From the NCBI GenBank assembly GCA_030430975.1, contig JAUIKB010000403.1:1-5836 (forward strand): a stretch of DNA of 5,836 nucleotides, in the 5' to 3' direction. Below the pieces are notes generated by a model. That model did no database searches. It was not told the DNA's origin and saw nothing but the letters and a program-made list of their open reading frames with translations. Shown here piece by piece: positions 1-5,659 of the stretch. This DNA comes from Polyangia bacterium (GTDB lineage Bacteria; Myxococcota_A; Polyangia; Polyangiales; Polyangiaceae). How positions within the stretch are numbered: the stretch's first letter is position 1; each line of letters begins with the position of its first letter. The position numbers and the translations under genes are program-made.

Positions 1-995
1 GCACGCGGTATGCCCAGTATCGCAGCGACCCGAATCTACAGGAGGTGCATCGTCAGCATCCGTTCATCGTCGTGTGGGACGACCACGAAACCGCCAACAA
101 CTCGTGGAAGAACGGTGCCGGCAACCACGATCCGGCGACCGAAGGCGAGTGGAAGGACCGCAAAGCCGCCGGTATTCAGGCACACGCGGAGTGGATGCCG
201 TTTCGTGAAGTCGATCGCGGCCGTATCTACCGCAAACTGAGCTATGGAGATCTCGCCGACATCGTGCTGCTCGACACGCGGCTTTGGGCGCGCGACGAGC
301 CGATCGACGAACTGATCGGTGAGATCCCGGTCGAAGAACCTGGCCGCACGCTGCTCGGTGATGACCAGGCGACGTGGCTTGAGGACCAGCTGCGGACTTC
401 TAAAGCCAAGTGGAAAATAGTCGGCCAGCAGGTGATGGTGGCGCAGCTGAAGGCCGCCGGGAAGCCCAACTCCGAGGGGGGCGGCACGATCATTAACTAC
501 GACCAGTGGCACGCGTATCCGGCTTCGCGTGAGCGCTTCATGGACCTGCTGTCCGAGTCCGACGTGCAGAACGTGGTGGTTCTGACCGGCGATATCCATA
601 GCTCGTGGGCGAACGACCTCACTGTCGATCCCAACAATCCGGATTTTTACGATGCGGCTACGGGCAAGGGATCGGTCGCGGTGGAGTTCGTTACGCCGGG
701 CGTGACCTCGCCGGGGTTTCCTCCGGCCTTGGCGGGCATCGTCGACTCGGCGATCACTGGTGCCGATCCGCACATCAAGTACTTCGAGGTGACGAAGTTC
801 GGTTACATGATCCTCGATGTGGACGAGGACCGAGCCCAGGCGGCGTGGCGACATTTCGATGATGTTCGCACCGAAGAACCACAGACGAGCGAAGCCGCCA
901 AAGTGTTCGCAACCTATGCGGGCAAACCGTTCGTCGTCGAGGAGTCGAAGGCGGCGTCGCCAAGCGAAAACCCTCCAGAACTCGCCGGCAACTAG
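1..995 (+). CDS. PhoD-family alkaline phosphatase/phosphodiesterase, 5'-truncated by window edge
   Basis: This is the C-terminal 330 residues of a PhoD-like metallophosphoesterase; the reading frame is open from base 3 and the start lies before the window. PhoD enzymes are exported phosphodiesterases/alkaline phosphatases that release phosphate from esters outside the cytoplasm. Visible family landmarks, numbered from the first in-frame codon, are VVWDDHETANN (about 23-33), LLDTRLW (about 79-85), DQWHAYP (167-173), the metal-binding TGDIHSSW (195-202, with Asp197 and His199), VTPGVTSPGF and PHIKYFE (His257). The N-terminal domain, the Cys of ASC and the GDYIYE metal loop are outside the window. 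No internal stop or frameshift is seen. It ends with TAG at 993-995, 7 bases before the next PhoD gene, so the two are probably cotranscribed. By eye about half the aligned residues match that neighbour, pointing to an old tandem duplication. Function within PhoD (monoester or diester substrate) cannot be told from sequence. Confidence 0.93.
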   Translation, partial: TRYAQYRSDPNLQEVHRQHPFIVVWDDHETANNSWKNGAGNHDPATEGEWKDRKAAGIQAHAEWMPFREVDRGRIYRKLSYGDLADIVLLDTRLWARDEPIDELIGEIPVEEPGRTLLGDDQATWLEDQLRTSKAKWKIVGQQVMVAQLKAAGKPNSEGGGTIINYDQWHAYPASRERFMDLLSESDVQNVVVLTGDIHSSWANDLTVDPNNPDFYDAATGKGSVAVEFVTPGVTSPGFPPALAGIVDSAITGADPHIKYFEVTKFGYMILDVDEDRAQAAWRHFDDVRTEEPQTSEAAKVFATYAGKPFVVEESKAASPSENPPELAGN

Positions 996-997
996 GA
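993..997 (+). promoter_or_regulatory. Ribosome binding site deciding the TTG start of the second PhoD gene
   Basis: TAGGA overlaps the TAG stop of the upstream gene and sits 5 bases before TTG at 1003-1005. It is a Shine-Dalgarno-like sequence in a suitable position. The arginine pair of the export signal begins only a few codons later, and no ATG or GTG lies in frame between the upstream stop and the signal peptide. This supports TTG 1003 as the start and implies translational coupling to the first PhoD gene. Confidence 0.6.
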
Positions 998-1002
998 TCG
1001 CT

Positions 1003-2637
1003 TTGGGTAAGCTGAGTCGTCGAAGCGCGCTCAAGCAGCTGGGCGTCGCGACGATCGCTGGGGTCGCACCGAATGTCGGCTGTGCTGCTAAGCCCGAGCC
1101 TAAGGCTCCGACGCCGTCACCGACGCCGCCGGTGACGCTATCGGAAGCCACCGTTCAGCTGAATGTTGGCGCCCCGGGGATGTTCCAACACGGCGTGGCT
1201 AGCGGCGATCCGACCGCGTCGGGCGTGGTGCTGTGGACGCGGGTGTCGACCGGACGTCCGGGCCCGGTGCAGGTGCGTTGGGAGATAGCCGACGAGCCGG
1301 ACTTTCGGCGTCCGATCCGGTTCGGGTCGACGACGACTTCGGGTTCGCGCGACTACACGGTGAAGGTGGATGTCGACGGACTGCGACCGGGCGCGACCTA
1401 CTTCTATCGGTTTCGCTGTCAGAGTCGCACGTCGGCGGTTGGCCGCACGCGCACGGCGCCGAGCGGGGCCGTCGATCGGGTTCGGCTCGGTGTTGCGTCG
1501 TGTTCAGATTATTCGCGTGGGTATTTTCACGGCTACAGAGAGCTGGCGACGGCGCCCGTTGACGCCATTCTCCACCTGGGCGACTATATCTATGAATACG
1601 GTGTGCCGGCGGATGCGAAGGGTCGCCGGATTCACGAGCCGGATCACACGCTCGTCACGCTCGCTGACTATCGGGAGCGATACGCTCAGTACCGGCGCGA
1701 TCCGGATCTGGCGGAAGCTCACCGCGTGCATCCCTTCATCTCTGTTTGGGATGACCACGAGTTCGCGAACAACGCGTGGTTTGGCGGGGCAGCATATCAT
1801 CCGAAGTCGTTCGGACCGTGGGCGGCGCGGCGCGACGCAGCAGCGCGCGCGTATCACGAATGGATGCCGATTCGCGATACACGAGTCGGCCGCATCTTCC
1901 GGCGTCTGCGCTACGGCGAGCTGCTGGATATTTTGATGCTGGACACGCGCGTTTACGGTCGTACGGGCCCGGTGGATAGAGCGTTTGGCCGAGTGGGGCC
2001 GCCGCCGGAGCCCGATCCGAGCAGGTCGCTGTTGGGTGAAGAGCAGGCGGCATGGCTGGACGAGCAGCTGATCTCGTCGACAGCGATTTGGAAGGTGCTG
2101 GGTCAGCAAGTGGTGTTCGCTACCTGGCAGACGAAGGCTACGGCCGGAGCACCGCCGAACATCCTGAACCACGACCAGTGGCATGCATATCCGGAGTCTC
2201 GCGAACGCCTGATGAACGTGCTTAGGCGAAGCGACGTAGAAAATGTCGTGGTGCTCTCCGGGGACGTTCACAGTTCGTGGGCGCACGACCTGCCGAGCGA
2301 CCCAGCGAACTATGATCCGCTCACCGGCCGCGGTTCCGTCGGCGTTGAGCTCGTCACGCCGGGGCTGACGTCGGGTGGCTTTCCGGGAACGCTGGGGCAG
2401 CTGTACGGCGAGTACGGGATACTGAATCGCCACATCAAGTACGCCGATCTGACGAAGCGCGGCTACTTGCTTCTGGATGTGACGGCCCAGCGTATCGCCG
2501 CCGAGTGGCGCCACTTTGATGCGGTGAGCGAGCCGCAGCCGGTGGCGAGTCGGCGGGGCGGTCGGCTGACCACGTTCGCGGGCAGGCCGTGGTTGACCGG
2601 ACCAGACGGGGCGCCGCTGGCATCATTTGAGGGGTAG
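1003..2637 (+). CDS. PhoD-family alkaline phosphatase/phosphodiesterase, complete, Tat-type signal
   Basis: A 544-residue PhoD-like phosphoesterase, a usual length for the family. The TTG start at 1003 is chosen because it follows a TAGGA site and gives an N-terminus with a twin-arginine-like motif SRRSALK (5-11), a short hydrophobic stretch and Cys27, followed by a Pro/Lys-rich linker (about 30-43). The VGC before Cys27 is only a weak lipobox, so lipid anchoring is possible but unsure. Domain order is the PhoD N-terminal beta domain (FQHGVASGDP 61-70, VVLWTR 75-80, to about 152) and then the catalytic domain: ASCSD (Cys167), HLGDYIYEYG (Asp194, Tyr197), VWDDHEFANN (248-257), DQWHAYP (391-397), SGDVHSSW (Asp421, His423) and NRHIKY (His477). 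In Bacillus PhoD the equivalent Cys, Tyr, Asp and His residues bind Fe3+ and Ca2+, and these appear intact here, so an active enzyme is expected. Export by Tat fits a pre-folded iron enzyme. It is the downstream member of a tandem pair. The exact substrate is unknown. Confidence 0.93.
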   Translation: MGKLSRRSALKQLGVATIAGVAPNVGCAAKPEPKAPTPSPTPPVTLSEATVQLNVGAPGMFQHGVASGDPTASGVVLWTRVSTGRPGPVQVRWEIADEPDFRRPIRFGSTTTSGSRDYTVKVDVDGLRPGATYFYRFRCQSRTSAVGRTRTAPSGAVDRVRLGVASCSDYSRGYFHGYRELATAPVDAILHLGDYIYEYGVPADAKGRRIHEPDHTLVTLADYRERYAQYRRDPDLAEAHRVHPFISVWDDHEFANNAWFGGAAYHPKSFGPWAARRDAAARAYHEWMPIRDTRVGRIFRRLRYGELLDILMLDTRVYGRTGPVDRAFGRVGPPPEPDPSRSLLGEEQAAWLDEQLISSTAIWKVLGQQVVFATWQTKATAGAPPNILNHDQWHAYPESRERLMNVLRRSDVENVVVLSGDVHSSWAHDLPSDPANYDPLTGRGSVGVELVTPGLTSGGFPGTLGQLYGEYGILNRHIKYADLTKRGYLLLDVTAQRIAAEWRHFDAVSEPQPVASRRGGRLTTFAGRPWLTGPDGAPLASFEG

Positions 2638-2694
2638 CTCAGCTCGCCTCCGCGTTGGCGGATTCATTATCAATAGGGCGCGAACCGCTCGTTT

Positions 2695-2718
2695 CCTGTA
2701 ACTAGCTGTAACTACAGG
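2695..2718. repeat. Tandem 9-bp direct repeat within an inverted repeat, possible operator
   Basis: CTGTAACTA occurs at 2696-2704 and again at 2706-2714, perfect copies with a 10-base period, about one helical turn. The same segment is bounded by CCTGTA (2695-2700) and its exact reverse complement TACAGG (2713-2718). It lies in the intergenic region roughly 95-115 bases upstream of the predicted transcription start of the DUF4856 operon. Same-face repeats in this place are typical of activator or repressor sites, but I do not recognise the motif as belonging to a named regulator. There is no U-tract after it, so it is unlikely to be a terminator for the PhoD genes. Confidence 0.4.
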
Positions 2719-2765
2719 CTAGAATTGACCGACGTTGAGATCTTAAGGCATTGTGAAGAAGTCTT

Positions 2766-2784
2766 ATTGAAAGTGATTGTCAAT
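2766..2784. promoter_or_regulatory. Fur box-like operator (predicted iron-responsive)
   Basis: ATTGAAAGTGATTGTCAAT is a 9-1-9 palindrome in which 7 of 9 arm positions are complementary. Its core, at 2768-2782, fits the well-known 7-1-7 Fur pattern TGAnAATnATTnTCA with one mismatch (G for A at 2773). It overlaps the -35 hexamer of the predicted promoter, so Fur bound with Fe2+ would block RNA polymerase. This position and the downstream imelysin gene reinforce each other. Other Fur-superfamily proteins (Zur, PerR) have related boxes and cannot be excluded from sequence alone. Confidence 0.7.
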
Positions 2785-2805
2785 ATCGGTGACCGATCGT
2801 ATAGA
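2777..2805 (+). promoter_or_regulatory. Sigma70-type promoter for the DUF4856-imelysin-HTTM operon
   Basis: The -35 element TTGTCA (2777-2782, five of six consensus bases) is followed after exactly 17 bases by the -10 element TATAGA (2800-2805, four of six). Transcription would begin near 2812, giving a leader of about 26 bases before ATG 2838. The Fur-like palindrome covers the -35. A weaker TTGACC at 2725-2730 lacks a good -10 at the right distance. Confidence 0.6.
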
Positions 2806-2808
2806 TCG
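2794..2808. repeat. Short perfect inverted repeat around the -10 element
   Basis: CGATC (2794-2798) and GATCG (2804-2808) are exact reverse complements separated by GTATA, so the palindrome is centred on the -10 region. It could be a second operator for a small dimeric regulator, but five-base arms may occur by chance and GATC-containing arms are self-complementary by nature. Recorded as a low-confidence site. Confidence 0.25.
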
Positions 2809-2822
2809 CTTCCCCCCTTTTT

Positions 2823-2828
2823 AAGGTG
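2823..2828 (+). promoter_or_regulatory. Ribosome binding site deciding the ATG 2838 start
   Basis: AAGGTG lies 9 bases before ATG 2838 and resembles a Shine-Dalgarno sequence. The alternative in-frame GTG at 2826 would lie inside this site and would itself be preceded only by a C/T-rich tract with no purine-rich site. ATG 2838 also gives a signal peptide beginning directly with Met-Arg, as expected of a lipoprotein. Confidence 0.65.
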
Positions 2829-2837
2829 ACGACGATC

Positions 2838-4427
2838 ATGAGAATCACGGCTTCAGTACTGCTTGTCTTGGGCGTGGCGGCGTTCGCCGCCTGCACGGAA
2901 ACAACCGATCCAGCCGGTGCCGGCGGTCAAGGCGGACAAGCTGGCTCGGCGGGGTCCGCGGGGTCCGCGGGATCCGCGACTGGCGGAAGCGGCGGCGATG
3001 CCGGCAGCGGTGGTCAGGGCGGCTCCGCTGGCAGCGCCGCGTGCGGCTCGCCCGTCACCGGTAGCTACGCCTTCGAGAGTCGATTTGAAAGCGGAGCCTC
3101 GAGCGTCAACCACGGCGGCCAGACGGCGCGGCACGTCCTGATAGCCGAGCTGACCGCCTACGTAGGCGGTTTGACGGAAGCGATCGACGGTGGTGGCTTT
3201 TTGCCGGCGGCCAAGGGCGACGTTGTGAGCGTCCTCGACACCTACTTCAAGAATCCCGGCGAGGTGCTCGATACCGAACCGCTGAGTTACAAGTTCGGTG
3301 AAGCGGAATTGCTGCCGGCGACGCTCGGCGACATTTCGACCGGGAAGAACCTCGTCGGCAAGCTGGCCGGCAACGACTCTAAGACCGACCACAAGGATTG
3401 GCTCTCCGGCGGGTTCGGCGGCTGGTCGGACACAACCATTGCGAGTGATGGGGGCGGTATCGATACGCCCGAGAACCTTGTCGTCGCGCTGTTTTCACCG
3501 CTGGAGCGCCAAGCGATCGAGCGTGCGAACGGCACGATTCCGAAGATCGGAAGCCAGGATTTGCCCGTGCATGTCACGCCCGCCGGGCTCGATCTTCAGC
3601 AGCTCGTTCAGAAGTTTCTTCTGGGTGCGGTGGCATTCTCGCAGGGTACCGACGACTACCTGGATGACGACGTGGACGGCAAGGGCCTGCTCAGTCCAAA
3701 CACCCGTGACGAGATGAAGGCGTACACTGTGCTGGAGCACGCCTGGGACGAGGGCTTCGGCTACTTCGGCGCGACCTGGGACTACGATGACTACACGGAT
3801 GATGAGATCGCCGCCAAAGACGGTCGACCCGAATACCAAGGTGCTCACGACCTCAACGCCGATTGCAAGTTGAACCCGCAGGGCGAGATCGTGTTTGGCG
3901 CGGCCGCCAACGCGGCGAAGCGCGATCGCGGGAGCGCGTCTTCTGCTGCGACCGACTTCACGGCGGACGTGTTTTCCGCGTTCGTCGCCGGCCGCGGCGT
4001 GATTCGCGATGCCGGCGAGCAGCTGACCACCGCCGAGCTAGACGAACTCAAGAAGCATCGCGACGCGGCCGTCGTCGGATGGGAGAAGGCGATAGCAGCG
4101 ACTGCGGTTCACTATATCAACGACGTCCTCAAGGACATGGCCATGTTCGGCACGACCGACTACGCGGTGCTCGATCACGCCAAGCACTGGTCCGAACTCA
4201 AAGGCTTCGCGCTATCGCTTCAATTCAATCCTCGCTCTTCGCTATCCGGCGCGGATTTTGCGACGCTGCACCAGTCGATCGGCGACGCTCCGGTCTTGGA
4301 GTCGGCGTCGACGCTGGACGCCGATAGCTATCGCGCTGCGCTGCGCTCGGCGCGCGCGGTCCTGGCCACTGCCTACGGATTCGATGCTGCCAACGTCGGT
4401 GACGACGACGGTCAAAACGGCTGGTGA
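2838..4427 (+). CDS. DUF4856-domain lipoprotein, predicted iron-regulated
   Basis: A 529-residue exported protein. Residues 1-18 are a signal peptide (MRI then a hydrophobic stretch) ending AFAAC, making Cys19 the probable lipidated residue; Phe at -3 is unusual but tolerable. Residues about 25-69 are a Gly/Ala/Ser/Gln linker including four consecutive AGS units. From about 75 to the C-terminus the protein resembles DUF4856: YAFES (77-81), GGQTARH (93-99), GLDLQQLVQKFLLGA (250-264), and EHAWDEGFGYF (300-310), the most characteristic block. Glu300, His301, Asp304 and Glu305 are candidate metal ligands. A DxDxDG calcium-loop-like motif occurs at 276-281, and the surrounding 270-340 region is strongly acidic. 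DUF4856 proteins have no established activity; as I recall, they recur beside imelysin genes. The gene is first behind a Fur-like operator and overlaps the imelysin gene by 4 bases. The likely role is a periplasmic or surface partner in iron acquisition, which is inference. Confidence 0.85.
   Translation: MRITASVLLVLGVAAFAACTETTDPAGAGGQGGQAGSAGSAGSAGSATGGSGGDAGSGGQGGSAGSAACGSPVTGSYAFESRFESGASSVNHGGQTARHVLIAELTAYVGGLTEAIDGGGFLPAAKGDVVSVLDTYFKNPGEVLDTEPLSYKFGEAELLPATLGDISTGKNLVGKLAGNDSKTDHKDWLSGGFGGWSDTTIASDGGGIDTPENLVVALFSPLERQAIERANGTIPKIGSQDLPVHVTPAGLDLQQLVQKFLLGAVAFSQGTDDYLDDDVDGKGLLSPNTRDEMKAYTVLEHAWDEGFGYFGATWDYDDYTDDEIAAKDGRPEYQGAHDLNADCKLNPQGEIVFGAAANAAKRDRGSASSAATDFTADVFSAFVAGRGVIRDAGEQLTTAELDELKKHRDAAVVGWEKAIAATAVHYINDVLKDMAMFGTTDYAVLDHAKHWSELKGFALSLQFNPRSSLSGADFATLHQSIGDAPVLESASTLDADSYRAALRSARAVLATAYGFDAANVGDDDGQNGW
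2951..2977 (+). repeat. Three-copy 9-bp coding repeat (AGS linker)
   Basis: GGGGTCCGC occurs at 2951-2959 and 2960-2968, followed by a one-mismatch copy GGGATCCGC at 2969-2977. The unit spans three codons, so gain or loss of copies changes linker length by Ala-Gly-Ser units without shifting frame. It lies just after the lipidation site of the DUF4856 protein and is probably prone to slippage. Confidence 0.7.
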
Positions 4428-5659
4428 AGTCTCTAGCTCGGTTCCGCCTCTCGAGCTTGCGCTCGCGTGCCCTCATGGCGCTGTCTTGTGCCGCGCTGGG
4501 CGGCGGCGTTGCGTGGGCATGCACCAACGACGCGAGCTTCGTCAAAACACAGACCGAAGACAGGCCTTCGGGGATCATCAGCCGGGCCGAGATCGGCAAC
4601 AGCATTGCGGTCAACGTCGTCTTGCCCGTGTACGAGGAGTTCAAGACCAGCGTCGACGCGCTGGTTGAGCGTACGGACGAATACTCTCGTCAACCCTCGC
4701 CCGCCCGACTCGAAACGGCGCGCGAGGCGTTCAAGAAGGCGGCACTGATCTGGCAGCGCGCAGAGGTCATGCAGCTGGGACCTGCGGCGTCCTCGATGTC
4801 GCCCGGCGGCGCGGCCATAAGAGGACGGATCTACTCTTGGCCCGAGACCAACCCGTGCAGGGTGGATCAAGCGACGGTCGGCGGCGACTTCGAGAGCATC
4901 GAAACGCAGCCGCTCAACGCGCGCGGGCTGGATGCTTTGGACTACATCTTGTTCGTCGATACGGACGACAACGCCTGTCCCGCGAACCTCGAGATCAACA
5001 CGTCGGGCGCTTGGGAGCAGCTCCGAGCCGGCGATTTGGAGGGTACGAGGGCAAAGCACACGCTCGCCATCGCCCGTTCGATCGCTAAGGCGGCGGCCGA
5101 GCTCGTCGAAGCCTGGTCGCCCAGCGCGGGCGATTTCGTGCGTCAGCTGCGCCTGCCCGGCACCGGTGCAGCACCGGCGTATGCGACCGACCGCGAATCG
5201 CTCAATGCTGTATTCAGTGCTCTTTTCTACGTTGAATCCGAAACCAAGGACATGAAGCTCGGCGTTCCGGCACAGATCACGGAGTGTTCGCCGGCCGGTT
5301 GCGATAGCGCGACCGAGTTCCCGTTTTCGGGGCTCGGACGTGACGCAGCCCTCGCGAATCTGCGCGGGTTCCGCGAAGTGTTTCGGGGCAGTCGGGATGG
5401 CGAGTCCGACCAATTGGGCTTCGACGATTTGCTGGAAGCGCTGGGTCAAAAGAGGCTCTCAGACGAGCTAATGTTGGCGTTGAATGCCAGTGAACTCGCT
5501 GTTGGCGACATCGAGTCCGACGCGCTGCAGTCCGCGAATCAGGCCGAGCTCGCGTCGGCGTACGCCAGCCTGAAGACCGTCACCGATCGACTCAAGACTC
5601 AAGTCGCTGCGGTGCTCGATCTCGAGACGCCGTCCACCGTCGAGGCGGACAATGACTGA
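4424..5659 (+). CDS. Imelysin-family (peptidase M75-like) envelope protein
   Basis: A 411-residue protein starting at GTG 4424, which overlaps the preceding TGA in GTGA; there is no strong ribosome binding site, so translation probably depends on reinitiation. Residues about 1-32 look like a signal peptide (basic start, hydrophobic 16-30). VAWAC gives Cys33 as a possible lipidation site, although the lipobox is poor and ordinary signal peptidase cleavage is also possible. The rest is a mainly helical imelysin domain: IYSWPETNPCRVDQ (136-149), GLDALDYILF (168-177), LFYVESETKDMKLGVP (267-282), GFDDLLEALG (332-341). Imelysin-like proteins (IrpA, EfeO/EfeM relatives) are linked to iron uptake; proteolysis is not general. 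The canonical GxHxxE motif is here GLDALD, with Asp170 and Asp173 replacing His and Glu, so canonical metal chemistry may be lost or changed. A CSPAGC pair (288-293) sits in an apparent loop insertion. It is the middle gene of the Fur-controlled operon. Confidence 0.88.
   Translation: MKSLARFRLSSLRSRALMALSCAALGGGVAWACTNDASFVKTQTEDRPSGIISRAEIGNSIAVNVVLPVYEEFKTSVDALVERTDEYSRQPSPARLETAREAFKKAALIWQRAEVMQLGPAASSMSPGGAAIRGRIYSWPETNPCRVDQATVGGDFESIETQPLNARGLDALDYILFVDTDDNACPANLEINTSGAWEQLRAGDLEGTRAKHTLAIARSIAKAAAELVEAWSPSAGDFVRQLRLPGTGAAPAYATDRESLNAVFSALFYVESETKDMKLGVPAQITECSPAGCDSATEFPFSGLGRDAALANLRGFREVFRGSRDGESDQLGFDDLLEALGQKRLSDELMLALNASELAVGDIESDALQSANQAELASAYASLKTVTDRLKTQVAAVLDLETPSTVEADND
5642..5645 (+). 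promoter_or_regulatory. Ribosome binding site for the HTTM gene
   Basis: GAGG lies 6 bases before ATG 5652, inside the last codons of the imelysin gene. It supports this ATG as the start and means that ribosomes finishing imelysin would be close to the next start. Confidence 0.5.

Noticed and set aside
817..1002. Upstream extension of the second PhoD gene to ATG 817
   Set aside because: The added 62 residues overlap the first PhoD gene and are Arg-rich without family similarity. They would bury the twin-arginine signal inside the protein. TTG 1003 with TAGGA five bases before it is better.
36..1151. Long minus-strand open frame of 371 codons opposite the first PhoD gene
   Set aside because: It is exactly in phase with the sense codons, and such frames stay open when the sense gene avoids TTA, CTA and TCA codons, as GC-rich genes do. 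The product has no recognisable domain, and the sense frame carries clear PhoD motifs.
1504..2514. Long minus-strand open frame of 336 codons opposite the second PhoD gene
   Set aside because: Same codon-phase artefact. The Arg/His/Val-rich composition and lack of domains argue against a real protein.
2649..2662. Hairpin TCCGC-GTTG-GCGGA after the second PhoD gene as a terminator
   Set aside because: The stem is only five base pairs and no T-run follows, so a rho-independent terminator is not supported. How the PhoD transcript ends is unclear.
2826..2837. GTG 2826 as the start of the DUF4856 gene
   Set aside because: The GTG is part of the AAGGTG ribosome binding site for ATG 2838 and has no purine-rich site of its own upstream.
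4433..5449. Long minus-strand open frame of 338 codons opposite the imelysin gene
   Set aside because: Also in phase with the sense codons and rich in Arg. The sense strand has strong imelysin blocks throughout.
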